Notes under the pieces: model-generated
Told to the model about the DNA's origin: nothing
Databases searched by the model: none
Seen by the model: only the letters and a program-made list of their open reading frames with translations
Made by a program: the position numbers and the translations under genes
Origin: Candidatus Gottesmanbacteria bacterium
GTDB lineage: Bacteria; Patescibacteriota; Microgenomatia; UBA10105; UBA927
Assembly (NCBI GenBank): GCA_016199185.1
Contig: JACQHE010000021.1
Span: 1-12,653 of the forward strand
Direction: 5' to 3'
DNA length: 12,653 nucleotides
Shown: positions 1 through 5,212 of the stretch, in pieces
Position numbering within the stretch: the first letter of the stretch is position 1
Layout: each line of letters starts with the position of its first letter

Positions 1-57
1 ACAATGTACGGGCTTGCACCAAGTGTATTAAGCGTTCGAAGTTCGATCTCGCCCGTT

Positions 58-336
58 CTACTTCTTAACAGAATCTTTAACTTCGCAGAAGAAGGCAAGA
101 CATCCGTTGGCATCACGCTTATACGTCCAGCCGCCGGCACAGTCCTCGGCCCGCGGAAGGGACAACTGCGGGCAACTAAGTCCCGCACGGCTGCGAAGAT
201 CAACCGACGTTTGCTTTACTGCGGTTAACACGACCACGAGAAGAATAAATGCAAGGGTCAAAAAAATGATGAAGTTCCAACTTGCGAGATCCTCACGAAG
301 AAATGCTTTTTGGGAAACAGCTTTTCGTTTTGCCAT
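58..336 (-). CDS. Small single-pass membrane protein with four-cysteine C-terminal domain
   Basis: A 92-aa protein of unknown function. A basic N-terminus is followed by one strong hydrophobic segment (about residues 20-40, rich in I/L/V/F) and a short domain with cysteines at 55, 66, 79 and 84 in the pattern C-x10-C-x12-C-x4-C. The last part reads DxNGCxxxxC, which could form two disulfides outside the membrane. The reading frame continues upstream to 375, but the ATG at 336 is preferred because AGGGGTG lies six bases before it on this strand and the extra 13 residues have no such support. It follows fmt after a 43-bp gap and is probably the last gene of the same operon. I recognise no family. 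The idea that the cysteine domain is extracytoplasmic is inference from the positive N-terminus and the single membrane segment. Confidence 0.7.
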   Translation of the reverse strand: MAKRKAVSQKAFLREDLASWNFIIFLTLAFILLVVVLTAVKQTSVDLRSRAGLSCPQLSLPRAEDCAGGWTYKRDANGCLAFFCEVKDSVKK

Positions 337-342
337 ACGTTT

Positions 343-349
343 CACCCCT
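343..349 (-). promoter_or_regulatory. Shine-Dalgarno site of the 92-aa gene
   Basis: AGGGGTG on the minus strand, six bases before the ATG at 336. It decides the start against the upstream in-frame ATG at 375. Confidence 0.6.
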
Positions 350-379
350 AGCATCAGTGTACTGACTAAACCCACGGTG

Positions 380-1297
380 TCAAGAGGGCAAATAGCCTTC
401 CTGAAACTGTTTCCATGATACGGGCCTTTTGCCTTCGAGTTGGACGAGATCGAGCGATAAGCGATAAGCGATAAGCGATAAGCCGAGCATTTTAAGGCGT
501 TTTTCTTCCATAATTCCTAATTCGTGATTCATAATTCGAATTTTTGTCCACAATCCCGGCCAAGGGGTAAATGCCCGAAATTTTCTCTCTATGCGTTTTG
601 CTTCTTCCGAATCAGCAAATGCTTTCCGTATTGCCTCCCATGGCTCAAAGCCATCCTCGCGGGTGAGACGGCGGGCGTAGGGTAATTGGGTAATGGGTGA
701 ATGGGTGAATGGGTGAATGGGTTGTTTTGCAAGATACTTAGGTAAGACTTCCGCAAGCAAATCGGCACCCAAGGTAAAAAGTTTCGTGCGCAGGGCATCG
801 CTCGTATCCGCATCGGTAATCGGAACTTTCTTTTGCGCGATAACGACTCCTTCATCAAATTCTTTTGATAACGTCACAATGGTCACCCCGGTCTGGCGGT
901 CGCCGGAAAGAATCGCCCAGGGCACCGGGTCGGCCCCGCGCCAGCGGGGAAGGAGTGAGGGGTGGACGTTGAGACCGCCAAAGCGGGCCGAGGCAATCGT
1001 CTCCCACGGAATCTTTTGACCATAACAGGCGCTCACGAACAGATCCGCTTTCAGGGACTCAAGCGTATCAATGACCTGCTGCTCATCGGCATAGAGCCAC
1101 GGCTTCTCCGGATTTGAGGGGAACGATACGGTGGTAACGGCGTGCTCTTTAGCCCACATTTCGACCGGTGTCGGAGTCAGCTGCTGCTTTCGACCCACGG
1201 GACGGGGAGGTTGTGTAACGACTGCACATGCATGATCGCGAAGTTTTTCTAAAATCAAAACTGAATCAAACGTTGAGCCGAAAAAGATGACCTTCAT
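380..1297 (-). CDS. fmt: Methionyl-tRNA formyltransferase
   Basis: Transfers a formyl group from 10-formyltetrahydrofolate to Met-tRNA(fMet) for translation initiation in the cytoplasm. The 305-aa length is close to the usual size. The N-terminal formyltransferase fold starts MKVIFFGS. The hallmark SLLPRWRG is at 114-121, preceded by the catalytic N110-x-H112, and D148 in EFDEG fits the third catalytic residue. A C-terminal OB-fold begins near 238 with RKFRAFTPWPGLW. The ATG overlaps the def stop as ATGA, so the two genes are translationally coupled. Odd: three micro-repeats are translated in frame. Residues 191-208 come from an octamer array (680-726), 254-266 from an AATTC-rich array (508-540) and 274-281 from a heptamer array (454-481). 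All lie in the inter-domain linker or the C-terminal domain, away from the active site, so the enzyme is probably functional. Confidence 0.95.
   Translation of the reverse strand: MKVIFFGSTFDSVLILEKLRDHACAVVTQPPRPVGRKQQLTPTPVEMWAKEHAVTTVSFPSNPEKPWLYADEQQVIDTLESLKADLFVSACYGQKIPWETIASARFGGLNVHPSLLPRWRGADPVPWAILSGDRQTGVTIVTLSKEFDEGVVIAQKKVPITDADTSDALRTKLFTLGADLLAEVLPKYLAKQPIHPFTHSPITQLPYARRLTREDGFEPWEAIRKAFADSEEAKRIERKFRAFTPWPGLWTKIRIMNHELGIMEEKRLKMLGLSLIAYRLSLDLVQLEGKRPVSWKQFQEGYLPS
454..481. repeat. Heptamer tandem repeat GCGATAA x4 in fmt
   Basis: Four perfect head-to-tail copies of GCGATAA, then a partial copy. Because the unit is 7 bp, the fmt frame reads through all three phases and encodes LSLIAYR as a seven-residue period. 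It lies in the C-terminal domain of Fmt. Confidence 0.9.
508..540. repeat. Degenerate AATTC micro-repeat in fmt
   Basis: Alternating TAATTCC, TAATTCG, TGATTCA and TAATTCG units with a spacing of about seven bases, encoding RIMNHELGIMEEK in Fmt (residues 254-266). The copies are imperfect, so this is an older or decayed array than the one at 454-481. Confidence 0.65.
680..726. repeat. Octamer tandem repeat GGGTGAAT in fmt
   Basis: Units GGGTAATT, GGGTAAT, three perfect GGGTGAAT and a decayed GGGTTGTT follow head to tail. They are translated in the Fmt inter-domain linker as HPFTHSPITQLPY. One unit is seven bases, which shifts the phase while keeping the frame open. Confidence 0.85.
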
Positions 1298-1836
1298 ATA
1301 GTAATTTCTTCCAACACTTCTTTCCCGTCCTTGTCCCTTCCGGTCTGGAAGAGCGTTCCTTTCTGCTCGAGCACCCGTTGAGTAAAAAGAATTCCATTGG
1401 TGTGATCGGTTTCGTGCTGGATGATGGTAGCGAGGAAGCCGGCAAACTGTTCCTCGTGCCAGCGCCCTTGCTCATCCTGAAACCGCAAGGAGAGCGTTTT
1501 GGCGCGCTTGACTTTCCCCCAAATCTTGGGGATGGATAGGCACCCCTCGAGTTTATTTTCCCGCTCCGGTACGCCGTCGGTCTCCTCGTCTGAGCGCTTA
1601 ATAATCTCGGGGTTAATGAATACGCGTATCACTGACTCTTCTTTGGGTCGCGTGATGAACACCCGCCACGGCTGCCCGATTTGCGGGGCGGCAAGCCCCA
1701 CGCCTTTGGGATTTTTTGTGGCAATAAGTGTCGCAGTCATCTCCTCAATGAGCTTTGTTAACCGTTTATCAAACACCGTGACCGTTTGGGTTTGAGTCGT
1801 GAGCACCTGGTTGGGGACGTGAACAATCGGTTTCAT
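1294..1836 (-). CDS. def: Peptide deformylase
   Basis: Metallohydrolase that removes the N-formyl group from nascent proteins, the partner reaction of Fmt encoded just downstream. The 180-aa length is typical. All three family motifs are present: GVGLAAPQIG (45-54), EGCLSIP (97-103, metal ligand C99) and QHETDH (140-145, ligands H141 and H145, catalytic E142). The ATG overlaps the stop of the upstream polymerase-like gene as ATGA, and its own TGA overlaps the fmt start in the same way. It is therefore the middle gene of a coupled three-gene set. Only a weak AGGAA lies upstream, so re-initiation is the likely mode of translation. Nothing is missing. Confidence 0.96.
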   Translation of the reverse strand: MKPIVHVPNQVLTTQTQTVTVFDKRLTKLIEEMTATLIATKNPKGVGLAAPQIGQPWRVFITRPKEESVIRVFINPEIIKRSDEETDGVPERENKLEGCLSIPKIWGKVKRAKTLSLRFQDEQGRWHEEQFAGFLATIIQHETDHTNGILFTQRVLEQKGTLFQTGRDKDGKEVLEEITI

Positions 1837-3968
1837 TGGGTTAATCGTTCCTGAAAATCTTTGTCTCCGGGATCGACTTTCGCCAGATATTCCTCAAGAA
1901 CCGTGCGCGCGAGGTCGGGCTTTTTGATCTCCGTATAGAACACCCACAGCGCGTAGTAGGCATCACGGTAATTGGGCTTGAGATCAATCGTGGATTTGAG
2001 GGTGTCAATCGCTTTGTCATTGGCACCTTTACGGCCATAGAGGATTGCAAGATTGTACATGATTTTCGGATCATTGGGAGAAAGCTTCCCGGCCTGCTCA
2101 AGGGCTTCAATCGCCGCATCATTAAACGCCGGATCAAAGGAAGAAAATGCGTAGTAGATTTTGGTCCGCGTTTTCCAGAAGTTGACGTTTTTGGGGCTTG
2201 TGGCGAGCGCCCGGTCGCTTGACGCCAGGCTTTGCTTCACGAGCTGGGCGGCCTTGGTGGCGTCTTTCTCATCGATTGCCACGTTCACAAGGCCCGCGTA
2301 CGCGCTCCCCAGCTCATCGGCGTAGAGCGGCTCGCCTGGATTGAGCGTACGTGCCCGCGACAGCCGATCGACAGCGACATCATATTGCCCAGCACGGCTG
2401 GCGCGGTAGCCGGCGGCATAGAGCGTATCGGCATACCAAGAGAGAGAAAGCAGGACGAGCAACACAAGCGAGACAAGCAGGATAAGAGGGGTAAAAAATG
2501 CGTAAGGAAGCTTTGCTTTATACACCTTGACGTGCTCTCCCGCCATCGCCATAGCGGGAAAGAGAAAAAGAAATACCTGCAGGATCACCACGGAAAAGCC
2601 AAAGAAGTTGGTGACGAGGATGGAAAGCCAACCTGCAAACAATGCCAAAGTCCAAATGTCAAATTTCCAATCAAATCCAAAATCCAAAGAACTTTTTGAG
2701 CTTTGAGCTTTGATATTGATTTGAGCTTTGAGCTTTGAGCTTTGAGCTTTGACGAACCAAAGTACAAAAGATCCAAGAAATACCAGATAACTTCCTAATC
2801 CTAAAATACCTGTAGTTGCCAGATAATTGAGGTATTCATTGTGTGCCTTGTTATAGAGAAAATCCCATTCACTGGTCAGATTGTGCTCGCGGGGGCGATA
2901 CTGATAGAAAGCAAACGCGAATGTTTCCGTGCCGGTGCCGACCAGAAACGTCTTCAGAGAGCTTTGCCAGGCGCTGATTGCTCCCTGCCAGACGTATTTC
3001 CTGATCGAGCCGGACTCGGTACCTCCGGTTTCCAGAAGAGGAGCGGTGTACTGGCCACTTGATGTGGCCACGTTCGTTCGCGGGTTCGTTACTTCGTTCG
3101 TTTTCCATCCCTGAATAGTCATCCAGCGATCAATGGGAGCGATAGAAGTACCGTTAAAAAAAACGATAAGGAAAAATGCGAGGTGAACAGCCATGAAAAC
3201 GCGCAAGACACTCTCTTGCAGCTTCGCAAGAGAGTGTCTTAAGAAAATCAGTCCCCAAAACACCACGTCTGCCACGGCAAAGCCCAAGATGCCGGAACGG
3301 GAACGGGTGAACAATAAAACAAGAAAATACAGCAGCGACACTCCCAGCCATAACAAGTTTTGCGCTTTGCGCTTTGCGCTTTGCGCTTCTAGCGCGAATC
3401 CCGCGGCAAGCGGGATGAGCGAAGCGAGGTATGCCGCCAGCCAATTGGGTTGCCCCAGCGTGGAGAACACTCGGTTTTGGACGTCCTGGACCCAGAGATG
3501 TTTGTCTACTCCCAACCGCTCGGCCACCCCGTAGAGTGCTACCACCGCTCCGGTTGCCAGAGATATCTTTATATAATTTTTATAATCGTTATAATTTTTA
3601 TAATTTGAAACGAATGCATAATACAAAAGAACGTAGGAAATAATAGAGAGCATGCCGCCGTTGAAGCGGCTGTAGTACCCAAACCACGAAACATGGGGAT
3701 CTATCGAGAACAGGGAACTAAGTAACTGGGAAACTACGTAGAGACTGATGGGAATATCGAGAGGAGTGCGCACAATGCGCAGTTCCCCTTGGGCGATGCT
3801 TTTGATAAGCCACGCTCCGGTGATGACCACCGTAAGTGCATACACCGCCATCATTTTATTAAACTCAAACAGTTCGTAATTCCACGGGGTCAGAAGCAGC
3901 GGCACCAACCCAAACAGCAGATAAAACCCCCAGCGTATAATCCGATCAGACCATGTTGCAAGCGACAT
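1833..3968 (-). CDS. O-antigen ligase/polymerase-like membrane protein with C-terminal TPRs
   Basis: A 711-aa polytopic membrane protein. The N-terminal two thirds holds about a dozen hydrophobic segments. It shows the Wzy/WaaL-family signatures GQPNWLAAYLASLIPL (near 170) and, after the large outer loop, a GTGTETF stretch and HNEYLNYLATTGILGLG (about 374-390), typical of PF04932. After a final membrane helix (near 500) the last 200 residues are tetratricopeptide-like repeats with the usual A/Y/P spacing. The family joins or polymerises surface glycans at the membrane; which activity applies here cannot be told. It heads the operon with def and fmt, and an extended -10 box ends six bases before the ATG, so the mRNA is probably leaderless. 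Odd: at least four in-frame micro-repeats and one perfect 15-bp hairpin lie inside the coding sequence, mostly in loops between membrane helices. Confidence 0.85.
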   Translation of the reverse strand: MSLATWSDRIIRWGFYLLFGLVPLLLTPWNYELFEFNKMMAVYALTVVITGAWLIKSIAQGELRIVRTPLDIPISLYVVSQLLSSLFSIDPHVSWFGYYSRFNGGMLSIISYVLLYYAFVSNYKNYNDYKNYIKISLATGAVVALYGVAERLGVDKHLWVQDVQNRVFSTLGQPNWLAAYLASLIPLAAGFALEAQSAKRKAQNLLWLGVSLLYFLVLLFTRSRSGILGFAVADVVFWGLIFLRHSLAKLQESVLRVFMAVHLAFFLIVFFNGTSIAPIDRWMTIQGWKTNEVTNPRTNVATSSGQYTAPLLETGGTESGSIRKYVWQGAISAWQSSLKTFLVGTGTETFAFAFYQYRPREHNLTSEWDFLYNKAHNEYLNYLATTGILGLGSYLVFLGSFVLWFVKAQSSKLKAQINIKAQSSKSSLDFGFDWKFDIWTLALFAGWLSILVTNFFGFSVVILQVFLFLFPAMAMAGEHVKVYKAKLPYAFFTPLILLVSLVLLVLLSLSWYADTLYAAGYRASRAGQYDVAVDRLSRARTLNPGEPLYADELGSAYAGLVNVAIDEKDATKAAQLVKQSLASSDRALATSPKNVNFWKTRTKIYYAFSSFDPAFNDAAIEALEQAGKLSPNDPKIMYNLAILYGRKGANDKAIDTLKSTIDLKPNYRDAYYALWVFYTEIKKPDLARTVLEEYLAKVDPGDKDFQERLTQ
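2698..2750. repeat. Heptamer repeat GAGCTTT (2+4 copies) in the polymerase-like gene
   Basis: Two perfect copies (2698-2711), a decayed stretch, then four perfect copies (2723-2750). On the coding strand this gives KAQSSKLKAQ and KAQSSK, in a loop between membrane helices near residues 405-425. The adjacent 2650-2690 is a degenerate heptamer-like stretch encoding LDFGFDWKFDIW. Confidence 0.9.
3071..3103. repeat. Degenerate GTTCGTT repeat in the polymerase-like gene
   Basis: Repeated CGTTCGTT-like units with intervening variation, translated as NEVTNPRTNV in the large extracytoplasmic loop. It belongs with the other micro-repeats of this gene by location and period, but the copies are imperfect. 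Confidence 0.6.
3205..3240. repeat. Perfect 15-bp inverted repeat inside the polymerase-like gene
   Basis: AAGACACTCTCTTGC at 3205-3219 is the exact reverse complement of 3226-3240, with a six-base loop AGCTTC. It lies within the open coding frame and encodes part of the LAKLQESVLR segment between two membrane helices. A stem this long and perfect is unlikely by chance. It could be a palindromic element that landed in frame. Confidence 0.85.
3361..3388. repeat. Heptamer tandem repeat TGCGCTT x4 in the polymerase-like gene
   Basis: Four perfect head-to-tail copies, translated as EAQSAKRKAQ in a cytoplasmic-type basic loop. The unit has the same style as GAGCTTT at 2698-2750 but a different sequence. 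Confidence 0.9.
3571..3606. repeat. AT-rich TATAATTTT micro-repeat in the polymerase-like gene
   Basis: Copies of TATAATTTT and variants, encoding NYKNYNDYKNYIK (about residues 121-133) between membrane helices. It differs in base composition from its surroundings. Confidence 0.7.
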
Positions 3969-3974
3969 GAAAAG

Positions 3975-3983
3975 AGTATAGCA
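3975..3983 (-). promoter_or_regulatory. Extended -10 promoter of the polymerase-def-fmt operon
   Basis: On the minus strand TGcTATACT, with six bases between TATACT and the ATG at 3968. Transcription would start at or next to the A of ATG, giving a leaderless mRNA. No convincing -35 is seen, as expected for extended -10 promoters. Confidence 0.6.
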
Positions 3984-4028
3984 TACACGGTATGAACGAT
4001 ACGTACCAGGCTATTGCCCAGTCACTGG

Positions 4029-4349
4029 CTAGACAATGCGGATGGTTTTTTGCGCCCGGACGAACCCGAGTGTCGTGAGCGGTGAGGCAGAGGCAAACTC
4101 TGCCGGCGTGACGCCATAGACGTGGAGATCACGGGGGAAGCCGACGCTTGCACGGTAAAGGATGCGCTCTCTCTCATCCTCGTCCAGGGATGCAAAGTCC
4201 CGGGAGAGGATCAGGATGTCCAGATCGCTATCCGGCGTCGTGTCGCCACGGACGAATGACCCGTACACCAACGCGCCATCCACACGGATGCGCGACCGCA
4301 CGCGGGTCAAGTATGTCGTTATGGCCGGTTTAATCTGTTCAAGATCCAT
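4029..4349 (-). CDS. MNT-type minimal nucleotidyltransferase (antitoxin-type)
   Basis: A 106-aa protein of the DNA polymerase beta-like minimal nucleotidyltransferase family. The signature GSFVRGDTTPDSDLDIL is at 30-46, with G30-S31 and the metal-binding pair D42-x-D44; D74 may be the third carboxylate. In characterised HEPN/MNT pairs such as MntA-HepT the MNT protein transfers AMP to the HEPN toxin and so silences it. That role is inferred here from the neighbour. The start is well fixed: AAGGAGA lies a few bases before the ATG at 4349. The gene overlaps the 3' end of the HEPN gene by 31 bp, so the two are made together. Confidence 0.88.
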   Translation of the reverse strand: MDLEQIKPAITTYLTRVRSRIRVDGALVYGSFVRGDTTPDSDLDILILSRDFASLDEDERERILYRASVGFPRDLHVYGVTPAEFASASPLTTLGFVRAQKTIRIV

Positions 4350-4702
4350 AGGTATATCTCCTTCGTTTTGGTTACGGTCGGGTCAATTTTTTCTTTCGAT
4401 GTATACACGTATTGACGAAAATCTGGATACCGGACACGCCAATAATGACGGGTGATTTCAGCCAGATCAGCGAGCCACTCGGGAGACATATCCAGCCCCG
4501 ATTGTTCGGCAAGCGTATCCAGCTTATGGATTTTGGGCGGTAAGGTGTCTTTATACTCGACGATACAGGCTTTCAGGATTTTTTCCAACGTCTGGTGGCA
4601 ACAGTACACGGCCATGGAGTAACGTGATCCGTCATAGAGATATTGCGCATCCTCGTAGTGCTCTTTGGCCTGTGCAAACCAAACACCGGTTTCCGCTTTC
4701 AT
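4319..4702 (-). CDS. HEPN domain protein (toxin-type partner of MNT)
   Basis: A 127-aa helical protein that looks like the PF05168 HEPN family. It has WFAQAKEHYEDAQYLYD at the N-terminus, AVYCCHQTLEKILKA (31-45) where the family has its Q-x2-EK-x-LKA helix, HKLDTLAEQSG (59-69) and RYPDF (91-95) at the usual place. It sits directly upstream of, and overlaps, the MNT gene, the order of known toxin-antitoxin pairs. Odd: I find no R-x4-6-H RNase motif. Arginines at 27, 85, 89, 91 and 96 are not followed by a histidine at the right distance. It may therefore not be a classical RNase or may use other residues. An extended -10 lies ten bases before the ATG, so the leader would be about three bases and there is no Shine-Dalgarno. 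Confidence 0.85.
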   Translation of the reverse strand: MKAETGVWFAQAKEHYEDAQYLYDGSRYSMAVYCCHQTLEKILKACIVEYKDTLPPKIHKLDTLAEQSGLDMSPEWLADLAEITRHYWRVRYPDFRQYVYTSKEKIDPTVTKTKEIYLWILNRLNRP

Positions 4703-4712
4703 GACAGTGAAG

Positions 4713-4721
4713 AGTATACCA
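4713..4721 (-). promoter_or_regulatory. Extended -10 promoter of the HEPN/MNT pair
   Basis: TGgTATACT on the minus strand, ten bases before the ATG at 4702, implying a leader of only a few bases. It nearly matches the box before the polymerase-like gene (TGcTATACT). Confidence 0.6.
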
Positions 4722-4740
4722 TACCTATTTTCTGATTCCT

Positions 4741-4760
4741 ATTCGCAACAATTCGCAACA
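4741..4760. repeat. Two tandem copies of ATTCGCAACA
   Basis: A perfect 10-bp direct duplication just upstream of the -35 box at 4766. It lies between two divergent promoters and could be a regulator site or a simple duplication. Confidence 0.7.
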
Positions 4761-4765
4761 AAAAC

Positions 4766-4800
4766 TTGACTTTTGTACGATGGTTATGTTATAGGATAAT
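4766..4800 (+). promoter_or_regulatory. Orphan sigma70-type promoter
   Basis: TTGACT (4766-4771), an 18-bp spacer ending in TGt, then TATAGG/GATAAT (4790-4800). It has both a -35 and an extended -10, the strongest promoter-like match in the window. No credible protein gene follows before 5213; what follows is the hairpin repeat array, so a non-coding transcript is possible. The core TATAGGATAAT recurs at 5185-5195 before the 591-aa gene. Confidence 0.55.
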
Positions 4801-4856
4801 CCTTCCGCCTTCACCTAACAAAAATATGGTTTCGGCGGACAAAGCCTGCTGCGCCC

Positions 4857-4999
4857 TCCGTAGTTTCAACGAAGGAGGGCCTCGCCCGCTGAAGCTTTAT
4901 GCGAAAGTGGGCCCAAACCTGCCTCGCCCTTCCGTAGTCTCGTACGAAGGAGGGCCTCGCCCGCCGTAGTTCCGCTCAGCGGGACGAAGGAGGGCCTTG
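4857..4999. repeat. Three-unit hairpin repeat array
   Basis: Each unit is CCGTAGT, a variable centre, then CGAAGGAGGGCCT. The right-hand block is at 4870, 4945 and 4985, and the first two continue identically to CGAAGGAGGGCCTCGCCCGC. Each unit folds: CCCTCC pairs GGAGGG in unit 1, CCTTC/GAAGG with inner GTA/TAC in unit 2, and GTTCCGC/GCGGGAC around TCA in unit 3. The rest of the gene-free stretch 4703-5212 holds an orphan promoter, a small TATGCC/GGCATA hairpin (5002-5019), a degenerate micro-repeat near 5098-5122 and the promoter of the next gene. I see no gene in it. Confidence 0.75.
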
Positions 5000-5163
5000 T
5001 CTATGCCATATCCGGCATACGATTGCTAAAAAATATTATGCCTCGTCATTGAGGTAATTTGTTGTGTGTTGAAGTTAGAAATAGAGTCTTGTCAGAAAAC
5101 TGAAAGCTGACGACTGATGACTCTCTTCCTGGCTTCAACGCCGGGGTTTGAAAGGATGCCTGG

Positions 5164-5195
5164 TTGACTGACATGAATATATACTATAGGATAAT
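5164..5195 (+). promoter_or_regulatory. Promoter of the membrane/Tat two-gene operon
   Basis: TTGACT (5164-5169) followed by TATACTATAGGATAAT (5180-5195). Which hexamer is the -10 is unclear: TATAGG has a 15-bp spacer and GATAAT a 20-bp spacer. The leader to the ATG at 5213 would be about 10-20 bases and has no Shine-Dalgarno. It shares TTGACT and TATAGGATAAT with the orphan promoter at 4766-4800. Confidence 0.45.
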
Positions 5196-5212
5196 TTCTG
5201 CCTAACTTACCT

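Noticed and set aside
1..60. Possible tRNA at the left edge (TTCGA-like stretches)
   Set aside because: The arms flanking the TTCGATC loop do not pair and no D-arm or anticodon arm can be drawn.
2232..2699. 155-codon plus-strand ORF
   Set aside because: Antisense of the TPR and membrane part of the polymerase-like gene, with no coding features.
454..3606. Possible CRISPR array
   Set aside because: The repeats are 7-8 bp, head to tail without spacers, and inside coding frames; no cas genes.
4766..4969. 67-codon plus-strand ORF, or a 47-codon version from the ATG at 4826
   Set aside because: Begins inside the promoter or runs through the hairpin array, giving repeated peptides; no ribosome site.
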